DNA from: Pseudoalteromonas sp. EB27
Lineage (GTDB): Bacteria; Pseudomonadota; Gammaproteobacteria; Enterobacterales; Alteromonadaceae
Reading direction: 5' to 3'
NCBI RefSeq assembly: GCF_001974875.1
Contig: NZ_MTQD01000010.1
Span: forward strand, 124,001-188,000
DNA: 64,000 bases
The position numbers and the translations under genes were made by a program. Numbering within the stretch: the stretch's first letter is position 1; every line of letters starts with the position of its first letter. The notes under the pieces were generated by a model that worked only from the letters and a program-made list of their open reading frames with translations, was not told the origin of the DNA and ran no database searches. Shown here one piece after another: positions 53,798-64,000 of the stretch.

Positions 53798-54610
53798 TTG
53801 CACACTCAAACACCATTAAATACACCATTACTAAACGTTAAAAACGTATCGTGGGATATTGGCAATAAAACGATTCTCAAAAAAATAAACCTTAAAATAA
53901 CCACAGGTAAATTTGTTGGTTTAATTGGACCTAATGGCGCAGGTAAATCGAGCTTATTGCGTTGTTTATATCGTTTTAATAAACCGAGTGGTGGCGTTGT
54001 AGAGTTCAACAACACCGACATTTGGCAACTAAAAAGCGATGAGTACGCAAAAAAAGTAGCGGTTGTTTTGCAAGAAACCCCGTCGCAATTTAACTTAAGC
54101 GTATTTGATGTTATTGCACTTGGGCTAACGCCTCATAAATCGCTATTTAGCTCAGTAACTAACATTGATAAACAAAAAATTACCCAAGCTATCAACACTG
54201 TAGGGTTGGCAGATCATAGCGATCAAAGCTTTGAGTCACTTTCGGGTGGTGAAAAGCAACGTGCCTTGATAGCCCGCGCCATAGTTCAGCAACCTCAGTT
54301 GTTAATAATGGACGAACCAACTAGCCATTTAGATGTTAAATACCAAATACAGGTAATGGAGCTTGCTAAATCGTTGGGTGTAACGGTGTTTGCATCGTTT
54401 CACGATTTAAACTTAGCTTCTGCAATGTGCGATGAACTAGTGGTTATTAAAAATGGTGAAATTACACATACAGGCACGCCAAGTGAGGTATTAACCGAAA
54501 ACATGCTAGGCGACGTTTTTGGTGTCTGCGCTCAAGTAAATAACCACCCGCAAATATCGGAGTCGGGAAATAGCATCCCTCATATCACTTACTTTTATGG
54601 TTACGAATAA
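53798..54610 (+). CDS. btuD: Vitamin B12 ABC transporter ATP-binding protein BtuD
   Basis: This 270-residue ABC ATPase of the Fe/B12 uptake type has Walker A GPNGAGKSS, the Q-loop in VVLQETPSQF, the signature LSGGEKQR and Walker B LLIMDEPTSHLD. It starts at TTG 53798, with TAGGA upstream. The B12 role is taken from the following genes, because ATPases of iron-siderophore systems look similar. It energises import of corrinoids with BtuC and BtuF. Confidence 0.88.
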   Translation: MHTQTPLNTPLLNVKNVSWDIGNKTILKKINLKITTGKFVGLIGPNGAGKSSLLRCLYRFNKPSGGVVEFNNTDIWQLKSDEYAKKVAVVLQETPSQFNLSVFDVIALGLTPHKSLFSSVTNIDKQKITQAINTVGLADHSDQSFESLSGGEKQRALIARAIVQQPQLLIMDEPTSHLDVKYQIQVMELAKSLGVTVFASFHDLNLASAMCDELVVIKNGEITHTGTPSEVLTENMLGDVFGVCAQVNNHPQISESGNSIPHITYFYGYE

Positions 54611-55616
54611 TATGAGCGCAGTTAATACTCGCCAATCACTTGCGCTATTTATCAGTGCTGCAGCTGCTTTATTTAGCTTATTTGCAGCACTTAGTTTTGG
54701 CGCAGCAGAGACCTCACTTCAAGATGTATTTAATAGCTTTTTACTCTCAAATGATGCGTCTTTTAATTCGCGTATTATTTTTGAACTAAGAATGCCACGA
54801 ACATTACTCGCCTTTTTAGCAGGCTCTGGCTTAGCAATTGCGGGGCTTATTTTACAAATGGTAACGCGTAACCCTTTAGCCGATCCTTACTTATTTGGTA
54901 TATCGTCGGGTGCCTCATTTGGGGTGGTGTTACTTATGGCATTAGCAGGTATTAGCGCAGGTTTTATGTTGTCGGCAGCAGCACTGCTGGGCAGCTTACT
55001 CGCCATGAGTTTATTAATACTTATTGCAGATAGGCAGCAAAGTGCACAGGTAGAATCAATGTTATTAGCTGGTGTTGCTCTGTCGTTTTTATTTAGTGCA
55101 TTTACCAGCTTGTTGCTTTATTGGAGCGACCCTCAGGCGGTAGCCGCTATTTTATTTTGGACACTGGGCAGCTTTTCGCGTGCGCAGTGGGCTACGCTTA
55201 GTTTGCCTTTATTGGTAATTACATTGTGTACGTTTGTAATGCTGAGCTTTAGAAGGCAGCTAAATGCTATGTTACTGGGCGATGAAAGCGCAATTACATT
55301 AGGTGTGAGGGTTCAGCGCTTTAGAATACTTATGCTGGTTTTAAGCTCATTAATTACCGCTGTGCTGGTGGCTATGTGTGGTGGTATTGGGTTTGTAGGA
55401 TTAATGGTACCGCATATTGTGCGCTTTTTTATATCCCAAGGCACCATCGCTGGCTTACTGGTAACCAGCTTGGTGGGCGGTACATTTATGGTGTGGGTTG
55501 ATGTACTTTCGCGCTCATTGCTGAAAAACCAAGAACTGCCCGTAGGTGTTATTACTGCAGCTATTGGTAGCGTGTTCTTTTTGAGTTTATTGTTTTTTAG
55601 AAAGCGAAGGGTGTAA
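54597..55616 (+). CDS. btuC: Vitamin B12 ABC transporter permease BtuC
   Basis: This 339-residue (FecCD-family) permease has about ten membrane helices. [18 protein letters not shown] and [16 protein letters not shown] are family hallmarks, the latter being the coupling region to the ATPase. The frame starts at ATG 54597, overlapping btuD by 14 nt. ATG 54612, 1 nt past the btuD stop, is an equally good start. It forms the membrane part of the corrinoid importer. Confidence 0.9.
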   Translation: MVTNNMSAVNTRQSLALFISAAAALFSLFAALSFGAAETSLQDVFNSFLLSNDASFNSRIIFELRMPRTLLAFLAGSGLAIAGLILQMVTRNPLADPYLFGISSGASFGVVLLMALAGISAGFMLSAAALLGSLLAMSLLILIADRQQSAQVESMLLAGVALSFLFSAFTSLLLYWSDPQAVAAILFWTLGSFSRAQWATLSLPLLVITLCTFVMLSFRRQLNAMLLGDESAITLGVRVQRFRILMLVLSSLITAVLVAMCGGIGFVGLMVPHIVRFFISQGTIAGLLVTSLVGGTFMVWVDVLSRSLLKNQELPVGVITAAIGSVFFLSLLFFRKRRV

Positions 55617-55620
55617 TTCC

Positions 55621-57105
55621 ATGAAAACCTTAATGGTGCAAGGCACTACATCAGATGCTGGTAAAAGCACTTTAGTTGCTGCCCTTTGCAGGGTGTTTGC
55701 TAAGCGTGGGGTAAAGGTTGCGCCTTTTAAACCACAAAATATGGCACTTAATAGCGCAGTAACAAAAGATGGCGGCGAAATTGGTCGTGCGCAAGCTTTG
55801 CAAGCAATAGCAGCTAAAGTAGAGCCAGAAATAGACTTTAACCCTATATTACTTAAACCTAATAGCGATACTGGCGCACAAGTGATTATTCACGGAAGAG
55901 CCATTAGTAATATGGAAGCGGGCAAATATCACGACTATAAAAAAGTGGCGATGGATGCAGTAATTACCTCACATAACCGCTTAGTTAAACGCTTTGATTT
56001 ACTCCTCATTGAAGGGGCAGGTAGCCCTGCTGAAATAAACCTGCGTGAAAACGATATTGCCAATATGGGTTACGCCGAAGAGGTAGATTGCCCAGTAATT
56101 ATAATTGCTGATATTGATAAAGGTGGTGTGTTTGCAGATTTGGTAGGTACATTAGCGCTACTAAGCGAGTCAGAACAGGCGCGCTTAAAAGGCTTTGTTA
56201 TAAACCGCTTTAGAGGCGATATAGGTTTGCTGCAAGGCGGGCTTGATTGGCTTGAAGAATACACAAACAAACCCGTACTTGGCGTATTACCTTATTTACA
56301 CGACCTTGCGCTTGATGCTGAAGACGCCGTCGCAATTGATAATAACGTAACAAACGCCTCAATTAATATTGCAGTGCTGCTTGTTCCCCACATTAGTAAC
56401 CACACCGATTTTGATGCACTGCGTTTGCACCCAAACATTAATATATATTACGTGCGCCATACGCAAACGATCCCAGAAGTTGATCTGATAATTCTCCCAG
56501 GCAGTAAAAACGTGCTGGGCGATTTAACCTTTTTGAAAAATGAAGGTTGGGACACTCAAATTAAACGCCACTTACGCTATGGTGGTAAAGTACTTGGCAT
56601 TTGTGGCGGCATGCAAATGCTGGGCAATACGCTCAATGATCCAGATGGTATTGAGTCATCATTAAAGCAAGTAAATGGGCTTGCTCTGTGCGATTTTGAA
56701 ACCACGCTAATAACACAAAAAGTATTAACTAAAATAACCGCTACACTGCTTTTAAATAACCAATCAACACCCTGTAGTGGTTACGAAATACATGCAGGGA
56801 TTAGCCAAGGTGCAGCGCTTAATAAGCCATTTTTAACCTTTGATGAAAGCCACCCACATGGCTTTACGTTTGATGGCTTTATTAGCGATGATAACGCCAT
56901 TGCGGGCACTTATTTACATGGCTTATTTGATGAAGCCGATGCTACATCGCAAATTTTAAAATGGGTAAAACCAAGCGCCTCAATTAACCCAATTAGTATT
57001 GCCGCTCACCGCGAGCAGCAGTTAGAACGATTAGCAACCATGTGCGAAACGCATTTAAACATACAGCAAATTATCTCGATTTATGAAGGGCACAATAATG
57101 ACTGA
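55621..57105 (+). CDS. cobQ: Cobyric acid synthase CobQ
   Basis: This 494-residue glutamine amidotransferase amidates adenosylcobyrinic a,c-diamide to cobyric acid. The N-terminal P-loop region is [13 protein letters not shown], and the triad-type GATase domain has the catalytic Cys in [12 protein letters not shown] (about 325). It overlaps cobO. Its presence with CobO and BtuFCD suggests that the cell completes imported incomplete corrinoids, rather than only importing B12. De novo ring genes are not in this window. Confidence 0.95.
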   Translation: MKTLMVQGTTSDAGKSTLVAALCRVFAKRGVKVAPFKPQNMALNSAVTKDGGEIGRAQALQAIAAKVEPEIDFNPILLKPNSDTGAQVIIHGRAISNMEAGKYHDYKKVAMDAVITSHNRLVKRFDLLLIEGAGSPAEINLRENDIANMGYAEEVDCPVIIIADIDKGGVFADLVGTLALLSESEQARLKGFVINRFRGDIGLLQGGLDWLEEYTNKPVLGVLPYLHDLALDAEDAVAIDNNVTNASINIAVLLVPHISNHTDFDALRLHPNINIYYVRHTQTIPEVDLIILPGSKNVLGDLTFLKNEGWDTQIKRHLRYGGKVLGICGGMQMLGNTLNDPDGIESSLKQVNGLALCDFETTLITQKVLTKITATLLLNNQSTPCSGYEIHAGISQGAALNKPFLTFDESHPHGFTFDGFISDDNAIAGTYLHGLFDEADATSQILKWVKPSASINPISIAAHREQQLERLATMCETHLNIQQIISIYEGHNND

Positions 57106-57697
57106 ACAAAACAACGATAAGCATAAGCAGCGCCAACAAAAAGTAAAAGAACAAGTGGATGCACGTGTTGCGGCAGCGCAAGATGTAAAAGGTATTTTTC
57201 AGGTAATTACCGGTAACGGTAAAGGCAAATCAACCTCGGGCTTTGGCGTTGTAGCACGTTGCGTAGGGCATGGTAAAAAAGCAGCTGTTTGCCAATATAT
57301 TAAAGGTACGTGGGAGTGTGGCGAGCGTAATTTATTACAAAGTGCAGGCGTTGAGTTTGTTGTAATGAACACCGGTTTTACCTGGGATACACAAAATAAA
57401 GAAGCCGATACTGCAGCCGCCCAAGCAACATGGCAAGAGTCAAAACGCATGCTTGCTGATAGCAGTATTGATTTAGTATTACTCGATGAGCTTACGTATA
57501 TGGTGACATACGGCTATGTTGATTTAGATGAAGTAGTAACAGCGCTTAATAACCGCCCACCCATGCAGTCAGTTATTATTACAGGGCGTGCAGCGCATCG
57601 TACTTTAACCGACCTTGCCGACACAGTAAGTGAAGTGCGTAATGTAAAACACGCATTCGACTCAGGCATAAAAGCGCTTGAAGGTTTTGATTACTAA
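57098..57697 (+). CDS. cobO: Corrinoid adenosyltransferase CobO/BtuR
   Basis: This 199-residue CobA/CobO/BtuR-type ATP:corrinoid adenosyltransferase has the P-loop [13 protein letters not shown] near residue 38 and the conserved [11 protein letters not shown] chose ATG 57098 (GAAGGG 7 nt upstream) over the ATG 57083 inside the cobQ end. It makes the adenosyl form of the corrinoid, the substrate of CobQ. It overlaps cobQ and btuF (1 nt). Confidence 0.95.
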   Translation: MTEQNNDKHKQRQQKVKEQVDARVAAAQDVKGIFQVITGNGKGKSTSGFGVVARCVGHGKKAAVCQYIKGTWECGERNLLQSAGVEFVVMNTGFTWDTQNKEADTAAAQATWQESKRMLADSSIDLVLLDELTYMVTYGYVDLDEVVTALNNRPPMQSVIITGRAAHRTLTDLADTVSEVRNVKHAFDSGIKALEGFDY

Positions 57698-58557
57698 TGT
57701 TTAAAGCGTTTTCTATTGGGGTGCTGCTTTTTTGTGTATCGGGCAGTGCACTTGCAGAGCTGGCTAATGATTCTAAAAAACTGCGAATAATCGCGCTTGC
57801 ACCGCACATTGTCGAAAACCTATTTGCCATAGGGGCGGGCGATAATATTGTGGGCACAGTTGATTACGCCGACTACCCAAGTGAAGCCCAAAGTATTGAG
57901 CGCATAGGGGGTTATTACGGTATCTCGCTTGAAAAAGTATTGGCGCTTAAACCCGACTTAGTTATTGCGTGGAAAAGCGGAAATCAAAGCGAAGATTTAG
58001 CCCAAATAGAGCGTTTAGGTATAAAAGTGTATTTGAGTAATCCCACCACAATCGCGGGTGTAGCCCACGAGTTACTTACTTTTGGTGAATTTACAGGGAA
58101 TATTGAGCAAAGCCAACAAGCGGCAAATGCATTTACACAAAAGCTAAACGCGATTGTTAAAAGCCAGCAAGATAAAAAAGATATTACCGGATTTTATCAG
58201 TTATGGGCTGAGCCCATGATGACAGTAAGTAAAAACACATGGATAAATCAGCTGATTGAAACATGCCATGTAAGTAATGTATTTGCCGATAGCGTTACAG
58301 ATTATCCGCAAATTAGTATCGAAAATGTTATTGTTACTAAGCCGCAAGTTATTATTATCCCTGATGAAAAATCAAAAACACCACAGCCGGTTGTTAATTG
58401 GCAAAAGTGGCCAGAAGTACCAGCAGTTAAAAATGATCAATTTATTAGCGTAAATGCCGATTTATTACATCGTTTTACTCCGCGCATGCTAGATGGACTC
58501 GCGGATATGTGTGTTAAAATAGACGCATCACGTAAACAGATTAAGAGTACACAATGA
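57697..58557 (+). CDS. btuF: Vitamin B12 periplasmic binding protein BtuF
   Basis: This is a 286-residue periplasmic binding protein with a signal peptide ([20 protein letters not shown]). The helical-backbone fold typical of B12/siderophore binders is seen in [24 protein letters not shown] and LKPDLVIAW. It delivers corrinoid to BtuCD. It overlaps cobO by 1 nt and ung by 4 nt, so it is part of one transcript. Confidence 0.9.
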   Translation: MFKAFSIGVLLFCVSGSALAELANDSKKLRIIALAPHIVENLFAIGAGDNIVGTVDYADYPSEAQSIERIGGYYGISLEKVLALKPDLVIAWKSGNQSEDLAQIERLGIKVYLSNPTTIAGVAHELLTFGEFTGNIEQSQQAANAFTQKLNAIVKSQQDKKDITGFYQLWAEPMMTVSKNTWINQLIETCHVSNVFADSVTDYPQISIENVIVTKPQVIIIPDEKSKTPQPVVNWQKWPEVPAVKNDQFISVNADLLHRFTPRMLDGLADMCVKIDASRKQIKSTQ

Positions 58558-59216
58558 GCAATTGGGCTACATTTTTAGAAAGTGAATTACAGCAACCTTA
58601 CATGCAGCAAACGTTAGAGTATGTGGCTAATCGCCGCAATGAAGGTGTTGCTGTTTACCCGCCTGAAGCTCAAGTATTTAGTGCTTTTGATGCCACCGCA
58701 CTTAATGACATCCGCGTTGTAATTTTAGGACAAGACCCATACCACGGGGAAGGGCAAGCGCATGGCTTGTGTTTTTCGGTATTGCCTGATGTAAAAAAGC
58801 TGCCACCGTCGCTTAAAAATATGTACAAAGAGTTAGCTGTCGATATCAGCGGGTTTATTATTCCTGAGCATGGTTACCTGCAAAGCTGGGCAGATCAGGG
58901 CGTGTTTTTACTCAATACAGTATTGACCGTGGAGCAAGGGCAAGCGCATTCACATAAGCATTTAGGATGGGAGCAATTTACCGATAATGTAATTGCCCAT
59001 ATTAATAAGCACTGCGAAGGTGTGGTATTTATTTTATGGGGGGCACATGCACAAAAAAAAGGTAAAGGCATAGATAGCGCTCGCCATCATGTTTTAAAAG
59101 GGCCGCACCCATCGCCGCTTTCGGCGCATAGAGGCTTTTTTGGTTGTAAGCATTTCTCACAAACGAATGAGTTATTGCAAGCCAAAAAAAATAAGCCAAT
59201 TAACTGGCAAATCTAA
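58554..59216 (+). CDS. ung: Uracil-DNA glycosylase
   Basis: This is a 220-residue family 1 uracil-DNA glycosylase. The water-activating loop is [18 protein letters not shown] and the Leu-intercalation loop is [13 protein letters not shown]. It removes uracil from DNA in base-excision repair. It overlaps btuF by 4 nt and ends the cobalamin transcript, an unrelated passenger in the operon. Confidence 0.97.
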   Translation: MSNWATFLESELQQPYMQQTLEYVANRRNEGVAVYPPEAQVFSAFDATALNDIRVVILGQDPYHGEGQAHGLCFSVLPDVKKLPPSLKNMYKELAVDISGFIIPEHGYLQSWADQGVFLLNTVLTVEQGQAHSHKHLGWEQFTDNVIAHINKHCEGVVFILWGAHAQKKGKGIDSARHHVLKGPHPSPLSAHRGFFGCKHFSQTNELLQAKKNKPINWQI

Positions 59217-59253
59217 TTTATTCTAAAGAACTCAAATTGTTTAAACCATTAAA

Positions 59254-59280
59254 AAAGGCTTCCAGATTCTGGAAGCCTTT
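59254..59280. terminator. Bidirectional terminator between ung and DUF3545
   Basis: AAAGGCTTCCAGA-TTCTGGAAGCCTTT is a strong hairpin with A and T runs on both sides, between two convergent genes. Confidence 0.88.
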
Positions 59281-59303
59281 TTGTTTAGTTGGGGCGTATT
59301 GAA

Positions 59304-59492
59304 TTAAAAATCGAGCTCATCAATTGCAATACTGTCTGTAAAGTAGTCTAGTTCTTGTAGTTCTTTACGTAGGCGCTGTTTGTCTTTTATTGCTTCTATT
59401 TCACGCCATTTTCTTTTTTTATTTTTTTGAGAGGTTTTTCTTGTTGTATCTGGTCCTTCTAATATCTCTAATATATCGTTTAGGCTATCCAT
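59304..59492 (-). CDS. DUF3545 family small protein
   Basis: This 62-residue highly charged protein has a basic middle (TSQKNKKRKWREIEAIKDKQ) and an acidic end. AGGAG lies just before the ATG. Small size, charge pattern and context fit the DUF3545 family of gammaproteobacteria, whose function is unknown. The basic part suggests nucleic-acid contact, but this is a guess. Confidence 0.75.
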   Translation of the reverse strand: MDSLNDILEILEGPDTTRKTSQKNKKRKWREIEAIKDKQRLRKELQELDYFTDSIAIDELDF

Positions 59493-59660
59493 GAACTTCT
59501 CCTATTGATTTTATTGACCTCAAGAATACCTATACCACAGGCCTAGTTAAAATAGAATAAAAAAGTGACAGTTATGTTACATAAGTGTGATTAATTGATG
59601 AAGGTTTATACGAAGATTATATGAAGGTTAAATAGAGAAGTAGCCAATTTTAGGCATAAA

Positions 59661-59684
59661 AAAACGCCGCTATTGCGACGTTTT
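59661..59684 (-). terminator. Terminator of talB
   Basis: On the minus strand AAAACGTCGC-AATA-GCGGCGTTTTTTT forms a hairpin with a T run, 22 bp past the talB stop. Confidence 0.72.
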
Positions 59685-59705
59685 CTAAAACACGATTATA
59701 GCAAA

Positions 59706-60656
59706 TTACATTGCTTTAAAACGCGCTTCTAGTTGTTCTTGTGCATCAGCAAAAGAGCGAATACCTTCAGCCAGTTTTTCAGTAGCCATAGCATCTTGGT
59801 TATGTAACCAACGGAACTGCGCTTCTGTAAGTGGTTCTGGTTTTGGCTCTTTAGGAACATCGCTTTCAAGCAAATATTCTTGTGCGCCTTCAAGGTTACC
59901 TAAATCTTCTAAAAGATTAGGGCTAATAGTTAGCTTGTCACAACCTGTAAGTGCAATAATTTCGCCTGTATTACGGAAACTTGCACCCATCACAACTGTT
60001 TTGTAGTCATGGCGTTTGTAAAATTCAAAAATGCTGCGTACAGACTGAACACCTGGATCTTGTAGCGGATCGGTTGGTTTTTCCATACCGTTAGCAACGT
60101 GCCAATCTAAAATACGGCCAACAAATGGCGAAATTAGAAATACGTTTGCATCAGCACAAGCACGGGCTTGGGCATCGCTAAATAATAAAGTAAGGTTACA
60201 TTTAGTGCCTTCTTTTTCTAGCTGCTCAGCGGCTTTAATACCTTCCCATGTAGACGCTACTTTAATTAAAATTTTGTCTTTGCTTACACCTTCTTTTTCG
60301 TAAAGGCTAAGTAGGGTATGTGCTTTATCAATTGTAGCTTGTGTATTAAACGAAAGGCGTGCATCTACTTCAGTAGAAATATAACCAGGTACAATCTCGC
60401 TAATTTCTTTACCAAGTAATACGGCAAAGTAATCACAAGCTAGTTCAAGTTGTTTAGCAGGCTCTTGCTCGGTTTCTTTTGCGTAGCTCCAAGCTTTATC
60501 TAGGTAAGGCTTATATGCTTCAATCTCGCTCGCTTTTAATAAAAGTGACGGGTTTGTAGTTGCATCTTCTGGTTGATGCTTTTTAATAGCTTCAATATCA
60601 CCAGTATCGGCCACAATAGATGAATGTTGTTTTAGCCTTTGTAGAGCTGAAGTCAT
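59706..60656 (-). CDS. talB: Transaldolase
   Basis: This is a 316-residue enzyme of the non-oxidative pentose phosphate pathway that moves a dihydroxyacetone unit between sugar phosphates. The N-terminal region [24 protein letters not shown] is typical, and the Schiff-base Lys is in [13 protein letters not shown]. Length matches TalB. The 225-bp region to the divergent yaaA shows nothing beyond likely promoters. Confidence 0.96.
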   Translation of the reverse strand: MTSALQRLKQHSSIVADTGDIEAIKKHQPEDATTNPSLLLKASEIEAYKPYLDKAWSYAKETEQEPAKQLELACDYFAVLLGKEISEIVPGYISTEVDARLSFNTQATIDKAHTLLSLYEKEGVSKDKILIKVASTWEGIKAAEQLEKEGTKCNLTLLFSDAQARACADANVFLISPFVGRILDWHVANGMEKPTDPLQDPGVQSVRSIFEFYKRHDYKTVVMGASFRNTGEIIALTGCDKLTISPNLLEDLGNLEGAQEYLLESDVPKEPKPEPLTEAQFRWLHNQDAMATEKLAEGIRSFADAQEQLEARFKAM

Positions 60657-60881
60657 TTGCTTTCCTCATTCCAAGCAAGTTAAAAGAAAAATCTAATCAC
60701 TCTTAATATATACAATCCATACTGCAACAGTGTGACAATGCTTGATAGGTCTTATGTCCTGATCAATAAAAAAACGGCAATGCATGGGTTATTAAGAGAG
60801 GATTTATTTAAACAAAACGTGCTTTTCGTTTCATTTAATGTTGAAATTGACACTAAATAAATTACAAGTCAATAGCTAACT

Positions 60882-61661
60882 ATGATCACTGTTATTTCAC
60901 CTGCAAAAAATCTTGATTACGAAACGCCACCCGCAACAGACAAGTTCACTCAGCCTGAATTACTAGAGCACAGCGAAGAGCTCATGAAAGTATGCCGTGA
61001 ACTAACACCAGCGCAAATTGGCAGTTTAATGAAAATTAGCGACAAGCTATCTGGGCTTAACGCAGCACGCTTTAGTGAGTGGGCACAGCCGTTTACACAA
61101 AGTAATGCTAAACAAGCCGCACTTGCCTTTAATGGCGATGTATATGGCGGTTTAGATGCAAGTACGCTTAAAGCTAGCGAGCTTGATTACGCACAAAACC
61201 ACTTACGTATCCTTTCTGGCTTATACGGCTTATTAAAACCACTTGATTTAATGCAAGCTTACCGTCTTGAAATGGGCACCAAGCTTGAAAACTCGCGTGG
61301 CAAAAACTTATACGAGTTTTGGGGCAGCGTAATAGCGAACAAACTAAACGACGTATTAAAAGCACAAGACGCGCAATACTTAGTTAACCTTGCTTCAAAC
61401 GAATACTTTAAAGCGGTAGATAAAAAAGCATTAAATGCACAAATTATTACCCCACACTTTAAAGACTGTAAAAACGGTCAATACAAGGTAATTAGCTTTT
61501 ACGCTAAAAAAGCACGCGGCATGATGGCGCGCTACATTATCGAAAATAAAGTAACGCAATTAAGCCAACTTAAAGAGTTTACTGTGGCGGGTTATTACTT
61601 TAGCCCTGAGGCAACAGTTAAAGAGCTTGAGCCGGTATTTATGCGCGACGAACAAAATTAG
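60882..61661 (+). CDS. yaaA: Peroxide stress protein YaaA
   Basis: This 259-residue protein starts with the diagnostic [16 protein letters not shown]. In E. coli YaaA lowers intracellular free iron under peroxide stress and protects DNA. The conserved [11 protein letters not shown] and [13 protein letters not shown] are present. It is followed by a terminator and mscS. Confidence 0.95.
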   Translation: MITVISPAKNLDYETPPATDKFTQPELLEHSEELMKVCRELTPAQIGSLMKISDKLSGLNAARFSEWAQPFTQSNAKQAALAFNGDVYGGLDASTLKASELDYAQNHLRILSGLYGLLKPLDLMQAYRLEMGTKLENSRGKNLYEFWGSVIANKLNDVLKAQDAQYLVNLASNEYFKAVDKKALNAQIITPHFKDCKNGQYKVISFYAKKARGMMARYIIENKVTQLSQLKEFTVAGYYFSPEATVKELEPVFMRDEQN

Positions 61662-61686
61662 GTTTATAAGCTTAAATAAAAAATTT

Positions 61687-61712
61687 AAAAGCCATGCATT
61701 GCATGGCTTTTT
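61687..61712 (+). terminator. Terminator of yaaA
   Basis: AAAAGCCATGC-ATT-GCATGGCTTTTTT is a hairpin with a T run, 25 bp after the stop. Confidence 0.85.
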
Positions 61713-61782
61713 TGATGTTGGCGTTATATTTGCAATCTCATCTAATATTAATGAGAACACTAATTAAATAGGTGCAAATAAA

Positions 61783-62739
61783 ATGATCAGCATTCCGTCA
61801 ATTGACGAAGCCGAAAAACTAATAGAAGAAAAGCTCGGAGGGTGGTTTGATGTTGTAATAAGCCATATCCCTAATTTTATAGTTGCGATACTGATCGCAA
61901 TTGTGTTTTCAATATTGGCGCGCTTTGCTGGCAAGCTGATGAAAAACATATTACGCCGCTCTCTCGACTCAACACAAATTGCCGACTTAATGGCGTCAAT
62001 TTTTAAAGTTATTGTGTTGTGTATAGGTTTATTTATAGCGCTCGATTTTGTTGGGCTAAAAGGCACCGTAACTTCGTTACTTGCTGGTGCGGGTATTGTG
62101 GGTTTAGCCATTGGTTTTGCGTTTCAAGACATGACCGAAAACCTAATTGCTGGTATAGCAATGGGTGTACGCAAGCCATTTAAAACAGGTGATGTAATAG
62201 AAACCGATGATGTGTTTGGTTCGATACATTCTATAAACCTACGTAACACGCTAATAGAGAGCTTTTACGGGCAACTAATACTTGTACCAAACAAAGTCTT
62301 ATTTAGAAATGTACTAAAAAATTACACCACGCTAGGTATAAGACGTATAGAAGTGCCTGTAGGTATTTCGTACGGCGATGACATAGAAAAAGCAAAAGAC
62401 GTTATAGTCGAAAAAATTAACGAATTTGACTTTGTAATACGCAAAGACGAAACCGCCGTATACGCTGAAGGCTTTGGTGACAGCAGCATTAACTTACTGG
62501 TATGGTTTTGGATTAAATACCCAGGCGAGCCTGACTTTATGACGGTACGCCATAAAGGTGTTGTTGCCGTTAAGCAAGCACTAGACGAGGCGGACATTAG
62601 CATTCCATTCCCAATTCGCACTTTAGATTTTGGTATTAAAGGCGGCGAAAAACTCGATGCTATGATAAGCGACAAAATAAGCCAGCAATCATCAAATAAA
62701 GACAGTGGTGAGGGGACTGACTCTAACCAAAGTGAGTAA
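61783..62739 (+). CDS. mscS: Mechanosensitive ion channel MscS family
   Basis: This 318-residue channel has three membrane helices (about 22-48, 62-84 and 94-115), the last being the glycine/alanine-rich TM3 (GAGIVGLAIGFAFQDM). A beta domain (MGVRKPFKTGDVIE) and a C-terminal alpha/beta domain follow. It should release solutes on hypo-osmotic shock. Length and layout are close to E. coli MscS, with a slightly longer acidic tail. A strong terminator follows. Confidence 0.93.
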   Translation: MISIPSIDEAEKLIEEKLGGWFDVVISHIPNFIVAILIAIVFSILARFAGKLMKNILRRSLDSTQIADLMASIFKVIVLCIGLFIALDFVGLKGTVTSLLAGAGIVGLAIGFAFQDMTENLIAGIAMGVRKPFKTGDVIETDDVFGSIHSINLRNTLIESFYGQLILVPNKVLFRNVLKNYTTLGIRRIEVPVGISYGDDIEKAKDVIVEKINEFDFVIRKDETAVYAEGFGDSSINLLVWFWIKYPGEPDFMTVRHKGVVAVKQALDEADISIPFPIRTLDFGIKGGEKLDAMISDKISQQSSNKDSGEGTDSNQSE

Positions 62740-62790
62740 TTTAGTTAAAACTCATTAGGCAAAAGCATTGGGAAATAGTTACTTACCAAC

Positions 62791-62824
62791 AGCGCATTTT
62801 TACAGAGTAAAAATGCGCTTTTTA
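62791..62824 (+). terminator. Terminator of mscS
   Basis: AGCGCATTTTTAC-AGA-GTAAAAATGCGCTTTTT is a long perfect hairpin with a T run. Confidence 0.88.
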
Positions 62825-63101
62825 GACATTTTATAAAATAAAGGATATTTCTAATTTTAAAGTTAAGTCCTTTCATATAAGTATAAATTATCATTTTCCA
62901 ATAAGAGCGCAATAAATAAACTTGTAACCATTACAAATACATAAACAACGAGGTGTTTGGATAATAAATGCATTTTAGTGGTTTTATGTTCCTTTTTTTT
63001 TTGTTTCCCCTTGTAAATTCGAGGTTTTTGAATAAATAAATTTATTTTTAGCTTTTGGTAGGCTAGATTTAACTTAACTGCTCTTTATTTAGTAAATACA
63101 A
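62825..63101 (+). other. Intergenic region upstream of the chemoreceptor-like gene
   Basis: This is AT-rich DNA with no reading frame. It contains a run of ten T at 62993-63002. It must hold the promoter of the downstream gene, but no convincing box pair was identified. Confidence 0.5.
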
Positions 63102-64000
63102 ATGCCAAGCAAGAAAGAAAATTCAGCTTTTCAAACGAGTCACTGGAGTTTAAAAACTAAGCTAACATTAATTTTCCTACTCGTAGGGATAATACCCGCC
63201 CTCATAATTACTACAATTTCTACATTACAATCAAAATCACGCGTCGAATACAATATATCTCAGTCGCTTGAGGCGATTAATCAAATAAAAAAAACTCAGA
63301 TCGAAAATTATTTTAATCAAAAAAGGGCAGATATTGAGCTTTTGGCTTTGATTGTTCCGCAGCTTGAGGAAGACAACTATGATCGCTTTTTTACAGAATA
63401 TATACAGAAGTATGACTATTACGATGTGTTTTTAATTAATAACAATGGGCTTATTTATTACACTCAAGCTAGAGAATCTGATTATCAAACAAACATATTA
63501 CAAGGTAAATATGCGAGTTCAAATTTAGGAGATTTAATTAAAGAGGTTAAACAATCTAAAAGTTTTAGTATTGCTGATTACAAACCGTATGCACCAAGTA
63601 ATGGAGAACCCGCTGCGTTTATTGCTATACCTGTTGATGGTAGCGATACAATAGTTGCTTTGCAGCTTTCGAGCAAAGGGACTAATCAAATAATGGGTGT
63701 TCGCGAAGGGATGGGAGAAACTGGTGAGAGTTACCTAGTTGGAGAAGATAAGCTAATGCGTTCTGATTCATATCTTGACCCTGAAGGACATTCACTCAAA
63801 GCAAGTTTTGCAGGAACTGTAACAAATAATGGTGCTGATACAGAGGCTGTAAATTTAGCTTTAAATGCTCAACATGGTACTAAAATAATAAAAGATTATA
63901 ATGGAAATAACGTACTTTCTGCCTTCGATAGTATAAAGATTGGAGATTTCAGCTGGATTATATTAAGTGAAATTGACGAATCAGAAGCATTTGCACCAGT
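63102..64000 (+). CDS. Methyl-accepting chemotaxis protein-like sensor, N-terminal part (cut by window end)
   Basis: The frame from ATG 63102 is open to the last base (299 codons shown), so the gene continues beyond the window. A first membrane helix (about 25-47) is followed by a large periplasmic Cache-like sensor domain with the stretch GMGETGESYLVGEDKLMRSDS. This stretch is common in chemoreceptors of Alteromonadales and Vibrio. The signalling domain is not visible, so a GGDEF or kinase output cannot be excluded. It would report on an extracellular ligand. Confidence 0.78.
   Translation, partial: MPSKKENSAFQTSHWSLKTKLTLIFLLVGIIPALIITTISTLQSKSRVEYNISQSLEAINQIKKTQIENYFNQKRADIELLALIVPQLEEDNYDRFFTEYIQKYDYYDVFLINNNGLIYYTQARESDYQTNILQGKYASSNLGDLIKEVKQSKSFSIADYKPYAPSNGEPAAFIAIPVDGSDTIVALQLSSKGTNQIMGVREGMGETGESYLVGEDKLMRSDSYLDPEGHSLKASFAGTVTNNGADTEAVNLALNAQHGTKIIKDYNGNNVLSAFDSIKIGDFSWIILSEIDESEAFAP

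Noticed and set aside
1..64000. Prophage, CRISPR array, toxin-antitoxin pair, restriction or other defence system
   Set aside because: I looked for integrases, phage structural genes, regular spaced repeats and known defence pairs on both strands and saw none. The window is mostly conserved core genes.

Overview
The window is chromosomal DNA of a marine gammaproteobacterium. It is AT-rich, and its proteins and gene order (nudF-yqiB-cpdA-yqiA-parE, proC-yggT-rdgB-hemW, rsmE-gshB-yqgE-ruvX, maoP/hdfR, rimB-rimK) fit Alteromonadales, most probably Pseudoalteromonas. The alginate lyase of the type described from Pseudoalteromonas supports this. The genus is inferred from recognition, not from a database search.

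Layout. 1-5.2 kb: end of a PAS-GGDEF-EAL protein, then a voltage-gated-type K+ channel behind a protein lysine acetyltransferase. 5.2-7.4 kb: a SIMPL protein, a 262-bp structured repeat, a frameshifted small membrane protein and an unknown protein. 7.4-13.7 kb: DUF885 lipoprotein, hemW-rdgB-DUF4426, yggT-proC-yggS (minus). 13.7-17.3 kb: pilT-pilU, then an intact-looking IS3-family element with a 3-bp target duplication, inserted before the shared terminator. 17.3-21.8 kb: ruvX-yqgE-gshB-rsmE, an unknown gene and a DUF350 membrane protein. 21.8-27.7 kb: glnE, TcpQ-like protein, lpxL, tolC. 27.8-36.9 kb: nudF-yqiB-cpdA-yqiA-parE, a PQQ-type sugar dehydrogenase between parE and parC, plsC, rraB. 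36.9-39 kb: a long AT-rich regulatory region and a secreted alginate lyase. 39-49.3 kb: zntB, rimB-rimK-desuccinylase, small MscS, Omp85 protein, DUF3630-like gene, recQ, a second repeat copy, thioesterase, rarD. 49.3-53.1 kb: REC-REC-GGDEF, maoP, hdfR, porin. 53.1-59.2 kb: third repeat copy, terminator, a cobalamin-riboswitch-like leader, a second MITE-like element, then btuD-btuC-cobQ-cobO-btuF-ung. 59.3-64 kb: DUF3545, talB, yaaA, mscS and the start of a chemoreceptor-like protein cut by the window end.

Most of the window is core metabolism and cell-envelope housekeeping with conserved synteny. The cobalamin block reads as uptake (BtuFCD) plus late corrinoid processing (CobO, CobQ) under one leader. 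The alginate lyase has its own large promoter region with repeated TGGTAACAA motifs.

The most interesting undescribed signal is a family of three dispersed elements, each exactly 262 bp. They have terminal inverted repeats, are flanked by CTAG, and carry two internal hairpins whose paired arms co-vary between copies. The cobalamin leader is also unusual: it keeps the 5' core and part of the B12 box but lacks most of the central region. No prophage, CRISPR array, tRNA, rRNA or obvious defence island was seen.
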